Shown in pieces: positions 39,744-53,521 of a stretch of 64,000 nucleotides of DNA. The translations under genes and the position numbers were made by a program. Within the stretch, counting starts at the first letter, position 1. Each line of letters opens with the position of its first letter. Under the pieces are notes generated by a model. The model had not been told where the DNA came from. It saw nothing but the letters and a program-made list of their open reading frames with translations, and did not search any database. The stretch comes from Liquidambar formosana. Taxonomy: Eukaryota; Streptophyta; Magnoliopsida; Saxifragales; Altingiaceae. The DNA lies in the NCBI GenBank assembly GCA_039720395.1, contig JBBPBK010000051.1, positions 62,001 through 126,000 of the forward strand. Direction: 5' to 3'.

Positions 39744-41526
39744 TTTAAAAAGGAAAATATTACGAAACCAAGAACGTCTTTTTTCTTACTTGAGAAGTGA
39801 GAACATGTCCTCATGCATGCCTCTTCCAACATATAGTTTTGGCTGCAGTACAATTGACATTCAAGTTCTTAGGGGAATAAAACAGAAAAGAAGGAAAAGT
39901 GGAGAAAAACAAAATTAAAATGTCACCAATGCCACCAATGCTAGATATGCTTGCCTGAGCCCACCACATAAGAAAAATTACGATTTGTCGATTTGAATGC
40001 TCCATGGATCTCCGCAAAGGTGGAAGAAAAAATAGTAATGTATCCAATATATTGGGTATCAAAAAAATTGCAACACAATAGTTATAAGATGACTGTATCC
40101 ACCAATCCCCTGCCCAGCTGCTAAAAAATTTCAATAGTCCTGTTGGATTCTGGACAGAGCTGAAATAACCAATTGGCAAGACTACAATCCAAACTGCTGC
40201 AACTGCAAATTTCAGGAGGTATCGAAGTATTTGAGATAATTTCAAGCTCCTCCAAGCATTCCAACTTAGGATTATATCCAGACTAGCTGCATGACAGGTG
40301 GTAGAGAAGATAAAACATTGCAACAAAGGTCATGAATCTAAAGCATGCGATCAGAACTTGTAAATTTTTTCTAAGATGTGATAGCACTTGTAGGCATCAT
40401 GGAAGCATAACATAATTGACAAACAGAATATAATAAAAGAAAACACCCACCGTAGGGTTACGTCCATGGGCAAAGACGATCAACTAACTGCACTTAATGA
40501 ACATCACAAGAACATGGATTTTTCTTAAAAACAAACCAAGAAGGTATCCATCCCAAAACCTCGTAGGGAGTGCAGAATCCAAACCCACAAAAAATCCATA
40601 ACACAAGTGTTAGCTTGATATACATTGTTGGTCCATTCCCTAACAGCTTAAGCTTTTGGAGTTAAGTCGTGTTCTTAAATGGTATCAAAGTATGTTGCTG
40701 TCGGGCCATTTCATTTGTGAGCCCATCTTTGTTGTCATGTGACAAGGCCGTTTCTATCTTATTATGCCTGCACGTAAGGGGGAGTTGAAAAAATACCACA
40801 TCCCACATCAGTTAATTATAAAATTTAACATGGCTTCATATACTTGTTTGGGCCCTCCACCTAATAGCTTAGGCTTAGGTTGGAAATTTAACATGGTATT
40901 AGAGCTCCAGTTTGTAGGAGGTCTTGGGTTCTAGTCTTATTACCTTCATTTTTCTATTTCCCCATTAGTCTATTTGTTTAGTGTTTGGTGTTGTCTATCT
41001 CTCCATGTGCTGGATGGGGCAACACATCTGTGTTACACGGACTCTCATGTTTACCCAAAGGTATGACATGACATAGGTACAGGTATGGGATCCGCCGAAT
41101 ACCTCACTTACAAATCGAACACAACTTCTGGTATGGGATCCGCCGAATACCTCACTTACAAATCGAACACGACTACTAGAAGAAGAAGAAGAAGAAGAAG
41201 AAGTAGCACAACAATAGCAGCAGCCTGTAGATTATTTTGGCTTGAAACCTTGGCATGTAATTATTTAAATTCATGGCCTATAATAATTAATTGAGTAGTG
41301 GATGTAGATGTGGATGAGACCCATGCAGCCTATAGATTTATTTATTTTAGAAATATTGTGTGGATGAACTGAGAGTATTATAAATGCATTTTCCATAGGT
41401 TTTTGACAAGTCGATAACTTGGTATGTCCTGTTGATTAAGGTTATTAGAAATAAGGGTACTACTATAATTCTATCTTTATTATGTGCTGAAATATATCAT
41501 AGAATAGCTGAACCTACCTAGGTAGA

Positions 41527-41577
<51 letters not shown>

Positions 41578-44500
41578 TTATCTTATCTTCCTCTTCTCTA
41601 TTTCTTCTTCCTAAACAAGAACATGGTATCAGAGCAATACGATCAAGGATAGAATTTGTTTCTGGAGAGCTGTTGAAGCCCTCACTGGTGCAGGAGTGCT
41701 TGTACTAGACTGTTGAGAGCTTTGAACACACAGCAGACCATCTGCTGATGGTCGACCAAAGTTTTGACAGTGCTGGTTGGTTTCTTGAAGGTTATAGAAG
41801 TTGTGTTGGTGCTCGACTCAACCCATAGAGGGTCTGGTAGTGGTCGGTCAAGTCTTAGCAGGTCTGGTGGTTGTCATCTACGCCCAACAAGCCTTGTTGG
41901 TGCTTGACTGAACCTATAGAAGGTCTGGTGGTGGTCGTCCAGGCCTATAGATACCTATCAACTGTTCGACAAAGGTTCTAGCTTAGCATAGAGGTTCTGG
42001 TGGGGTCCTCCAGGCCTATAGATGCCATACCAGCTGTTCGACTAAATGGTTTGGCCTCTTGTGGTGTTCATCTAAGCAGGTTAGTGTTGTTGGCGTGTGA
42101 TCAAGGTATTACAGGCCCTAACTGTGTTCAACCATAGCTGTGTGGGTTGGTTTTGGGGCTGTATTTGATGTTTGCGGTGTTGTTTCTGCTGTTCATGCTG
42201 CCTGCTGTAGTTGTGGGCATTGTTAACAAGTGTAGTTGTGGTACTAGAGTATTTCTTGTCTCTAGTGACAACATGTGAAGTTTGTTATTACCTTCTTGGC
42301 TACTAGTTGTGTCGTTATTTGTGCTATTGGTATAATTTTGGACGTGTTGAAGGAATCCTAGCAAAGTGTGATATCATGGCAGATAGTGGTGAGACTAAGA
42401 TTGCTCCAAATCCTCCTCCCTCTAATAACACAGTTGTGCAAATTACTACTGTTAAATTAAATGGAACTAATTATTTGATTTGGGCTCAGGCAGTGAAAGT
42501 GTTTCTTAGAGCTAAGGGCAGACTAAAATTTATTTTATCTAATGCCCTACTAAACACTAGCTTAAGCTATGAAGAATGGGAGCGTGACAATTATTTAGTG
42601 ATGACTTGGTTATGGAATAGTATGGAACCAAGTGTGAGTGCTAATCATATGTTTGTGAATACTGCCAAGGAGATTTGGGACAATGTGAAAGAGACTTATT
42701 CTATGGAGAAAAATGTTTTCCGTGTTCATGAGTTGTATGAGAAAATGTTTTTTCTAGAACAGGGTGACAAATGCTTGGGTACTTATTATGGAGAGTTTAA
42801 GGAAATCTGTGATGAATTGAATTAGTACTAACCGTTGACTGCGGATTTGGCTATATTGAAGCAGCAACATGAGGAGTTTCAGGTGTCCAAATTTCTCTTT
42901 GGTGTACATTCCCACTCTCCAGTCTGTTCGTAGTCAGATTTTGGCTAGTGATGGTGGTATTCCCTCATTGAGTAATGTCTATGCTCGACTACAAAGAGCA
43001 TCAATGGCTCCTGTTTATACTATTGAGAATACTAAGCCACCACCAAAGGCCATCAGTGATGCTTTGCCGTCTACTAGGGCTACCAATGATGAGTCCATAA
43101 CTCTTTCCCGTGAGGAGTATGGCACCTTAGTTCAAAAGGCTCAACAGTTTGCCACCCACGATGTTACCACATTTGCTCATTCAGGTTACTTGTCTTGCTA
43201 ATTCCCTTTCAGCCCCTTAGGTAATTGACTCAAGGGCTTCTGCACACATGACTAGTAAGTCAAAGTTATTTTCCGATTTAAAGCAATTCCCTACCACCTC
43301 ATATGTTGTGCTTGCTGATAGTCGATCTTGTGTTGTAGCTAGGAGTGGGACTATAAATCCTTCTTCCTCTATACAATATTCTTCAATTCATTATGTTCCT
43401 TAGTTGCCTTTTAATCTTTTGTCTGTCAGTCAGTTAACTAAGTCTCTTAACTGTTCAATAAACTTTTATTCCACTTATTGTGTGTTTCAAGACCTCCAAA
43501 CGAAGAAGATGATTGGTGGAAGGCATGAACAGATTGGACTCTATTATCTTGATGTGACACCTCTAGTTGGTGATGCGGCTCTTCATTCATTTGTGAGTGC
43601 ACATCAATGGCATTTTCGTCTTGGTCATCCTTCCCTGAAGTTGCTAAAGCGTATAGTGCCTTCAATAGAGTCTGTGTCCAGTTTAGAGTGTGAGGCTTGC
43701 CAATTAGGCAAGCACCATAGAGTGTCCTTTCCTGCTAGAGTAAAAAATCGCCGGTCTTCTCCTTTTGAGTTTGTTCATACTGATGTGGGGTCCTACTAGA
43801 GTTAAGAGTATGTTGGGGTTTTCTTACTTTGTTACATTTATTGATGACTTTTCAAGAATGACTTGGATTTTCTTAATAAAGGATCATTTTGAAGTTACTT
43901 CTGTCTTAAAATTGTTTCATAAAGAAATTGAAAATCAATTTGGGTGTGCTATTCGGATTTTGCATTCTGATAATGCTATGAAATTTACCAAAGGTGCTCT
44001 CCTGCATATTATGATTCTATTGGTATAATTCATCGAACATCATATACCTATAACTGAGCGCAAAAACCTTCATTTGGTTGAAATAGCTACAACTATAATG
44101 GGTCATATGCATGTTCCTAAAAATTTTTGGGGTGATACAATTCTTACTGCTTGTTATCTCATAAATCGAATGCCTTAATTTGTGTTGCATGGCAAGACCC
44201 CATACTCTACTTTTTATCCTCATCAACCCCTATTTGAACTTCCACCTTGTATTTTTGGTTGTGTATGCTTTGCTCAAATCCTCACTCCAGGTAATGATAA
44301 ATTATCTCCTCGTGCTATCAAATGTGCTTTTATGGGATACTCTAGGACTCAAAAAGGTTATAAATGTAGGAACCCCTGAACCCGTCGTTACTTTGTATCA
44401 GCTGATGTGACCTTCTTTGAGAATACATCTTTTATTTCTCCTCAAGCCTAGGGTCTTAATAATGATATAATTATAAATGTGACTCCTCATCCCTTGCCTA

Positions 44501-47278
44501 TTGTTGTTGATTCTCCTATGAGTTCTCTACCTCAATGTCTCAGACGAAGACACTTCAAGTGTACCAATGCAGATCACGGATTGACTCTACTATACCAGCC
44601 AGTTCTGCTCCTAACCATCAGTCTTCTACTTCGGTTGAGGTTCCCTCTTCTTCTACACCTCCTATTGCCTTAAGGAACACGTTCTTGTACTCTCTATCCT
44701 ATTGAAAAATTGGTTTCTTATTCTCAACTATCACCCCAATATCGTACCTTTCTATCTGCTTTGTCTTCTGTCTCTCTCCTATCTCCTCATGTTCAAGCTG
44801 TGTCTTCTCCAGGTGGAAACATGCTCATGGTACGATTAAACAGTTGAAAGCTCGCTTAGTTGCTAAAGGCTATACTCAAACCTTTGGTCTAGATTATTTT
44901 GAAACATTTTCTCCAGTGGCTTGTCTTAGTTCAATTCATCTCATTCTTTTTGTTGCTGTCATTCAAGCTTGGCCACTTTTTCAGCTTGATATTAAAAATG
45001 CCTTCTTACATGGTAATCTTTTAGAGGAAGTGTATATGGAGCATCCTCTAATGTATGTTGCTCAAGGGGAGTCTCATATGGTTTTTCGTTTAAAAAAGGC
45101 TATTTATGGGCTGAAACAATCTCCACGAGCTTGGTTTGAGAAATTTAGTACTGTAGCTGCAGAGTATGGGTTGTGACAAGTGGAAGTTGATCATTCGATA
45201 TTTGTGAGATAGGGAACAAGTGGAATAATTATTTTTGTAGTGTATGTGGATGATATTGTTGTCACTAGGAAGTGATAAAGAAGGTATTGATGAATTGAAG
45301 AGACATTTGAGTCAACATTTCCATATAAAAGATTTAGGAAAACTGAGATAGTTTTTGGGGATTGAAGTTGATAGATACTCAAAGGAAATCTCACGTTCTC
45401 AAAGGAAGTATGTGATAGACCTATTGAATGAAACTGGACTAATGGGTGCAAAACCGATGAATACTCCTATGGATCCCAATATCAAGTTTGATAAGGAGTC
45501 TGGCGTGCCACTTGATAATCCAAGGAGATATAGAAGACTTGTTTGAAATTAATATATCTTACTGTAACATGACCTAGTATCACCTTCGCGGTAGGAGTGG
45601 TCAGTTAGTTTATGCAGGATCCCAAACAGACATATTGGGAAGCAGCTTGTCGTATATTGAGATACCTAAAGTCATCCCCAGGTAAAGGTCTTGTGTTTAG
45701 AGCTACAAATAGATTAGATGTAATTGGTTTTTCAGATGTAGATTGGGCGGTGATCACCTTGACATAAGGTCAATTTCAGGATATTATGTTCTTTTGGGAG
45801 GAAACTTAGTTACATGGAAGAGTAAGAAGCAAAATGTAGTTGCTAGATTGAGTGCGGAAGCTGAATACAAGGCTATGGCTCATACTGCTTGTGAAATGGT
45901 TTGGGTAAAGTCACTTTTGCAAGAAATTGGGTTTACTAGCAACACTCCCGTGAAAATGTACTGTAATAACCAAGCTGTGATGTACATTGCAAACAATCCA
46001 GTATTCCATGAGAGAACAAAGCATATGGAAGTTGATTGTCACTTTGTGAGGGATATGGTAAAGAAGAAAAGCATTGTAACTGAGTATGTTAAATTAGGAG
46101 ATCAATTGGGAGACATTTTTACTAAAGCTTTAGGGAAAAGTAAGTTTTTAGATATGTGTAACTAGCTGGGCATGATTGAAATCTATGCTCTAGCTTATGG
46201 GGGAGAGTTAAGGTTATTAGAAATAAGGGTACTATTGTAATTCTATCTTTATTATTGTCAACAATCCCCGCTTCCATGAATATACTAAGTATATTGAGGT
46301 TGATTGCCACTTTATTATGGTTGTGAAAGGAGTTTATTACTCCTTATGTTCGCTTAGATCATCAACCTGGTAATATTCTCACGAAGCTATTAGCTCATGC
46401 TTCCTTTCAGCAGTTACTTTCCAAGCTGGGCATTTTTTATTTGTATGCTCTAGCTTGAGGGGGAGTGTTAGAATGTGTTATTTGTTCTATTTTATAAGGG
46501 TATAATTGTAATTTTTTCTCTCTCTTATAAATAATAATGTGGAAAGGGCAGATTACGTGCTCCAATCTTATTTCCCTAATTCCTTTCTCTTCTTTTCTCT
46601 TCTTCTTCCTTCTCTCACCAAACACTAATCTCAAACCCTAACCACAAAACCTATTATTAGCTCATTCTCTAACAGCTTAAACTTTTGGGTAAAGTGTCAT
46701 TCTAATATGGTATTAGAGCTCTAGTTTCGGGGTGATACTCAGTTCAAGTCTTGTTACTCCCATTTTTTCAGGTTCCCACATCAATTTATTAGTACGTTTG
46801 TCTGTTTGTCTACTACTCTTCATGTCGAGGAGTGATATTTAATATTGGTCCATTTCCAAACAGCTTAAGCTTTTGGGGTTAAGTGTGTCATAAAAAGGAA
46901 GATTACAAGAATATAATATGGATCTTTCCTAAAGAACCGCCAAAAAATAGGTATCCAACTGAACATTCAAAGAGAGTGCAGATCCCAGACCCAAAACTCT
47001 CTTAGTATTGGATAAAACATGCATTAATCCCAAAATCAACAAAAACAATACCGAAGAAAAACCAAGACGAGCCACACAAGAGTCACTCTTTAATTCGCAA
47101 GAGCCCACTATAGCAAAAGCCGCACCATAGAGTTCTTCCCCAAAATTGCTGACTACCTTGTCTTAGTTATAAAATATTAAGTGTTTATTAGTATTATTAA
47201 TCAGAGGGGTATTCTTGTACTTTTACTTGACTAGTAATATAAATAATAAATAATAAACTATAGGGAAGAGAATTCTAA

Positions 47279-47316
<38 letters not shown>

Positions 47317-50300
47317 TCCTCCTTTCTTCTCTTTCTCTTTTTTCTTTATCTCTTTGTTCTCTTGAATCACACACAAAATCAACTAAAACAAGCTCCCCAA
47401 GATAGGGGACCCTCTTTATCTTATGATACGTTAAAATTATAAGATCTAATTCCTTTTTGTAGAATATCTGACCCAATTCCCTCTTGGAAAAAGATTACCG
47501 AGTCCTATTCTCACAACTCACAAGTAAACCCAAAATAGAGTTTCTATAATAACCACGTCTACAAGAAAGAATCCCAAACTGAATAATAATTTTAGTTTCC
47601 ATTTAAACAATAAAGATAGGGCTCCAATACTTGCAACTACGGCATTAAATAAATGAATAGTTATATGATGCCAAAAGCAATACAATGAAAAGGTTGTCTT
47701 TCATTCTATCGACATGGACAAGACCTCGCAGTCTAGCACCATAACTCAAGGACTTAAATACCGTCGATATCAGTGATATATTGTCGATATATCGCCGTAT
47801 CAACAGGTAACAATATGATATATTGCTGTGATTTCGTTTTAAAATCTTATCATTCGATATTTCGTTGTTTCGACGATATTTCGTCAAATATCACTAATAT
47901 TGCGATATGATGAGAATGTTGTCATTTTTTCTCCATTTATCTAAGGTATTAAATGTCGACGATATTCCTCGATATATTGCCAATATATCATCTAAATATC
48001 AAAATATATACGTAGTTAACAACTCTTTTGCTGTTTTTTCCCTGCTTTAAAGCCTGCAAGAGGCATGGAGTTGTGAGTTTTTCCCAGCTTTCTGCCAGAC
48101 TTCACATCACCAGTCAGCTCTGTCTTCATTAAAGTATGCAGCAATGCAGGCTGCATCTGCAGACAAGGTCAGCATTCACGTGAGAAAAAGGCAGCCAGCC
48201 TTCTTGGCTCCATATGACAAGCCTTCGCTGTTTTGACTTTTGAGTCTTTGACCACTTTTTTAAAGCATCAGCCTTTTCACAGTTTCACATGCATACAAGA
48301 TATAACTATATAAATATAAATATGTAATATATATTCCCAAGTCATATGCACTAATTTCACATGCACAGTTGCAAATACTAATGGCTGCCAAATAAACACT
48401 ACATTCATCTATCATTTTCTAAATGATATTTGTTATAAATTTTTAATGTTACTTGACAATTAAATATTAAATTTACATAAATTTTGATTTTTTTTTTTTC
48501 TCTCAGCGCAATATACTTTTTATAACCTATACAACATATACTTATCCTATACACCATTAATTAGCAATTATTTAATTTTAAATCTTTTATTAGACTCTAA
48601 TTCATTGTTTTCCAAAGTTGTAATGAAAATTTCCATGTTAAACTAATAATATCCGTCATATCTCTAAATCGATATCGATATTTTCGATATATACATCGAT
48701 ATATCCGATATATCCATGTTTTTATACCCTCAATATATCAATCAATATCGATATTTAAGTCTTTGCCATAACTGAATAATGAAATGTAAAGAAAATTCAG
48801 AAAATTGATATTATCATAAGTACCTTGCAAAAAATTGAGAAAAGCAGAAGTAATGAAAATGCTCAAAATGCCTTTAAAGACATCCTCCTCAAAAAACGCA
48901 GTAAGAGATCGAGAAGGACTCCATGCAATAATAACCATAACCTGAAAACAAACAAAGTGATAATTTATCGCAGAGAGAAAGGTCAGAGACCAATTTCACA
49001 GACTCTAATTTTGAGGCTACCTGGAAAGACAATATAAAGAATATCCACATTCGGTCAAAACTTCTAAAAAGATGCCAAAATGTACGAACTTCAACAAAAT
49101 TCGTCTTGGGCTTCCAATTTCCGGCAGCAACTTTCTTAGATCTCTGCCAGAACATATGGATATCAATACAAAATTTTATGAAGTGCTTTAAAAGAGAAAA
49201 GCCTTATCAAAGTCATATAATGATACAAGGCCTAAAATGAAAACGGGGTGGAGAAAAAAAAAAGGAATAATTTTTTCCTTTTTTTCTTTTTTTTTTTTTT
49301 TTGGCCGGGGTGGGGGGGGGGGGGGGGGGGGGAGTGGGTTTGGTGTGTTATATTTTATCAGATTAACCCTATGTTTTGCTACCCCTTCCCCTAATCCCGT
49401 CCCAACCCATTCAAGGTCGTCTTCAAGCTTCTGATGAGACTTGAATCAAGTCAGTTTGGAATGACATCCAAGAGACCATACCAGAAGCTAATATGAGATT
49501 GTGAGTTATCTCACATACAATGTGAACTATTTCAGAGATTTTTCTATCATATCTTCACTTCTCTTGATATTACATACTGATAATATTAGAACTGGTAAAA
49601 CTGAGAATGTTAGTGCTGCTTTTCAAAAAATTTCATTAATAAAATATTATTGAAAACATTAATAGAGGCAACAAAAACTATCCCATATTTACAGTTCTTT
49701 TCATGATTAAAAAAATAATAATAAATACCTTGCTTGCAGATCGAATCTCATCTGAAAGCACAAAAAAATCAGCATTGAGATTCCAAAAATCAGCATTGGG
49801 ATTCATTGGTGACCTTAACTTCAGACATTTGTCAGACCTATAAAAAAGTACATTTTTTCAGCAATTAATAATTTCATTGTCAGAAAAAATAATTTTATTC
49901 TTAAGATACTCACCAAAAATATTCATTTAGATCATCATAATTTCTCCATGTCGAATGGCTTGCTTTGCCTCCTTTGCTTATCCTAGCTTCCTTTTTCACC
50001 AGGAAAAAGATCAATAATCAGATACAAACACGTAAATGAAAAGGAACAAGTAAATTGGGACAACAAATTAGTAAAATAATTACCTCACGTAAGACCCGGT
50101 AGATAGGGGTTATAACATCCCTCAGAAATGATTCTTTACCATGTGGTGTTAGGTATGTTCCTCCAGTAACAAGATCGACATTTGCAAATAAAATTTCATA
50201 AACCTCGTTTGCCATCTTATTGCATTGGAAAACAAAAAAGGGGTTATAGTCAAGCATGAAGAAGTTGTATAACAAAAACTGCAATTATTAATAAAGCTTA

Positions 50301-53300
50301 TGAGGTATATCAGTGAGCATGATCCATTCACAAATCCAAGGTATAACACTTCGCACACAATTTTGTAGCTATTTTCTAAGCCTAAGAGGGTTCTGCTATT
50401 AAACTCTATAGTCAACAGCTGCTACTTCACACACACACCACAACCCCTCCCGCCCCCCTTTCAAAAAAAATTCAAAAAATTGATAATATGTTTAATATCA
50501 AAACAAGAAAGGTATAAGTATATAATTTTCTTTCCGATCGGAAACAAAAAAAAAAGAAAAAAAAAAAGGGAATAATAGGAGAACAAGAGAGGACGAGAAC
50601 TCTTATAAAGAAAACAAAAATAAAAGAGAAACAAGAGCTCTACATCTGACACACAGCCCTCCAATCTGAAGTAATTACAAACAAAGGAATCCCAACAAAT
50701 TCCTTAGAGACTGAAGCCCAAAAAGAAGTCAAAAAACAAACCCATTCCACAAAATCCACACATCCTCAATCTCATAAAAAATTCTAGCATTTCTCTCCAA
50801 CTATATTGATACTTTTGCAAATGGAGTAATTTTCATTACAATGAATAAACACAATGCAAGGCATTTAAACAAAAGGAAAACCCTAATACAGGAAAGACTA
50901 AACTACCCTTAAGTACATACAATAATATCTTGACACCACCCCTCTCAAACTCATGACGTGACTATGGGAATCATTGAGAGTTTGCCAAGCAAAAAGCGAA
51001 AATGAAAAATGGTGTGAGACTTCATAAAGAAGTCCACAACTACATAGCAGTGGTAAAAAGAGGTAAAGGCGGAGTGCCATGCTGAAGATGATGACGCACA
51101 AAATGACAATCTATCTCAATGTGAATAGTGCGCTCATCAAAAACTGAACTGTGTACAATCTGTAAAGCACTCTTGTTACCACAGTACATATGAGTGCAAC
51201 CAAACTATATCAGCAGTACTAGCCATCGCATGATAGCTAGCTATGCGTCAGTTTCACAAACCCCCCCCCCCAAAAAAAAAAAATGTAAAATAGAACAAAT
51301 AACCCCCTAACTATTAAATTATGGAACTTCGATCCTTCGTCAAATTTAATAATCTAGGCCAATTTCTAACTTCATTTGCTATGAACTGCAATATTCCCTA
51401 TTTTGTGAGAATCCGACAGCTCTCATTAGCCCTACTTAGATCACTCATAGCTTCCTCATATGATAGTTTTGAGATAAATCAAGTTTTGATGTTCATTTTT
51501 TGTTGAGCCCTATACAATGGTATGGCTAGATGAACAAACTTGATAACAAAAGTTTGACTTTAACCTACAAAATCAACGATACTTGCTTTGCTAATATATC
51601 CTAAACCGAGAAGAGTTACAGGAGCAACCACACATGGATGGGAACTGCTCATGACTATGTCACATGGATCGTTTGCTTTACCTTGGGGTAACTGTGTAGA
51701 CACGACCTTACGTGGATGTGGGTACGTCCGCTAGTGGAAATTCTTTAGAAAGTGAACAAATCCGATACTTGGATACGCACCCGCACTAGACACCCACACC
51801 TGAGTCCATATGACATAGGCTCACTGCTCACGACGCCCTACACATCAGTACGGTTGGATCATCAATTTAACGTCCCCACGGAAAAGTGCATTTAGGGCCA
51901 TTGGGCCTAGTTTCTAACAAAATTTGATTCTTTAAAAAGTCATGATCCAAAAAGAGTTATAAGGCTACCATAAATGGGCAAAAAGCACTCACAAAGCTCT
52001 AAATATCTATATGGTTAGATCGTCAATTTGATCTCTTCATTAAAAAAGTGATTTTTGAACCATTAGGCTTGATATATCAAAAATAATTCTTTGGTCAACA
52101 TCTCCAGATCTAAAAGGAATTATGGGGACCTCCATACATGCATGGAAACCCCTTGTTGAGCACTTTGCATCGGTATAGTTTGATTTTTTATCAGGCACCT
52201 TTCGCGAAAAGTGAATAAGGGCCATGGGTCCCATTTGGGGCTTGTAGGCCCACCAAAGTCAGAATGGTTATAACTTTAAATGAGTGACCTTGTAACACAG
52301 TTTTCACCCCCTGCAAAAATGGGGTGTCTACATTGGGAGTAAGCCTCAGACAAGAACAAAGAAAAGAATTCATTTGGCTCTGATGCAACATGGGTTTACA
52401 CACATTTAAGAGCCAAACCTAATCTCTTGATGTTTCAAATGATTAATAGCATTATGTTTTAGTGAATGGGGTTTGGCGAGTTACGAGTAAAAACACCTAC
52501 TGTCCGCTAAAATATTGGTGCAAACCAACCATCTAAAGCTTCTAGCGACATCTGAGCCTACGCTTCCATAATCTAACATGGTTTTTTTGGTAAATAAAAT
52601 TCACTTGCAGAATTTCTTTTCTAATTTGGATGTTGGAGGAATGATTTGGTTGTTCTAGGATACCTCTTGGTCTGTCTAGATTCATTCAATTCAAGACCAA
52701 TCTATTTCTGTGCCTTGTAGTGAACGTCTGAACACTTTGGTTGTTCTTGTTTAATTTTTTCGTTAAGAAAAAAAATTAGTGTCCTAACTGATGTAAGTAG
52801 TTGGGGATGGTACATAGTATGATAGGAGGTAGATATGTAGAAGCATCTTGTGAAGCCTATGTGAAAGGATCTTGTCAAGCCATTTTGTAAAAGCCAAAGT
52901 GAAGATTCTAATTGAATAGAAGTGTGTATATTCTCCACATATACCCTCTTCCACTGTCCCTTAAAATCTTTCTTCTGACATAAACTAGTGACCCAATTCC
53001 AAAAACCCCAAACAGTTAATAATAATGCTTAACTGAAATAAAAGGGAACATACGTTATGAAAAATATAGCAAATGCATTCGGGCATAAATCGAACATTAG
53101 AAGCTTCGCCCCAAATAAGAAGATAAAGTCCAATGTAGAGAAGTTTTAACTGTTGTCTATCAGCACCAGCTGGAAACCTGCAAAGTAAAAAATAGAACAC
53201 CCACAAAATGAACAATGTAAATGCCCTTGAGATAAAATATGATGTAACACCAATTCCAAGTTAATAGGTACTTTGGTAAACTTTTGTTCTAAAATTTGGA

Positions 53301-53490
53301 CTTACTGATCAACAATTGATTTACAATGCAAATAGCCACACCATGAACGATAATTCTTGAAAAATTTATTCATCAATTGATCAACAATTGATTCACTATC
53401 CAGCTGCAGGAAGCTTCTTATCAATATTAAACAGTCGAAACAAAATTATGCAAAATTAGGGTTACTGTTACGCTAATACAATAACTATAA

Positions 53491-53521
<31 letters not shown>

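Noticed and set aside
41085..41294. Frame encoding duplicated [14 protein letters not shown] plus poly-arginine
   Set aside because: Produced by a 48-bp tandem duplication and an AGA microsatellite; no homology.
44479..44673. Separate proline/leucine-rich ORF
   Set aside because: Lies in the variable linker between Copia integrase and RT, in a shifted frame.
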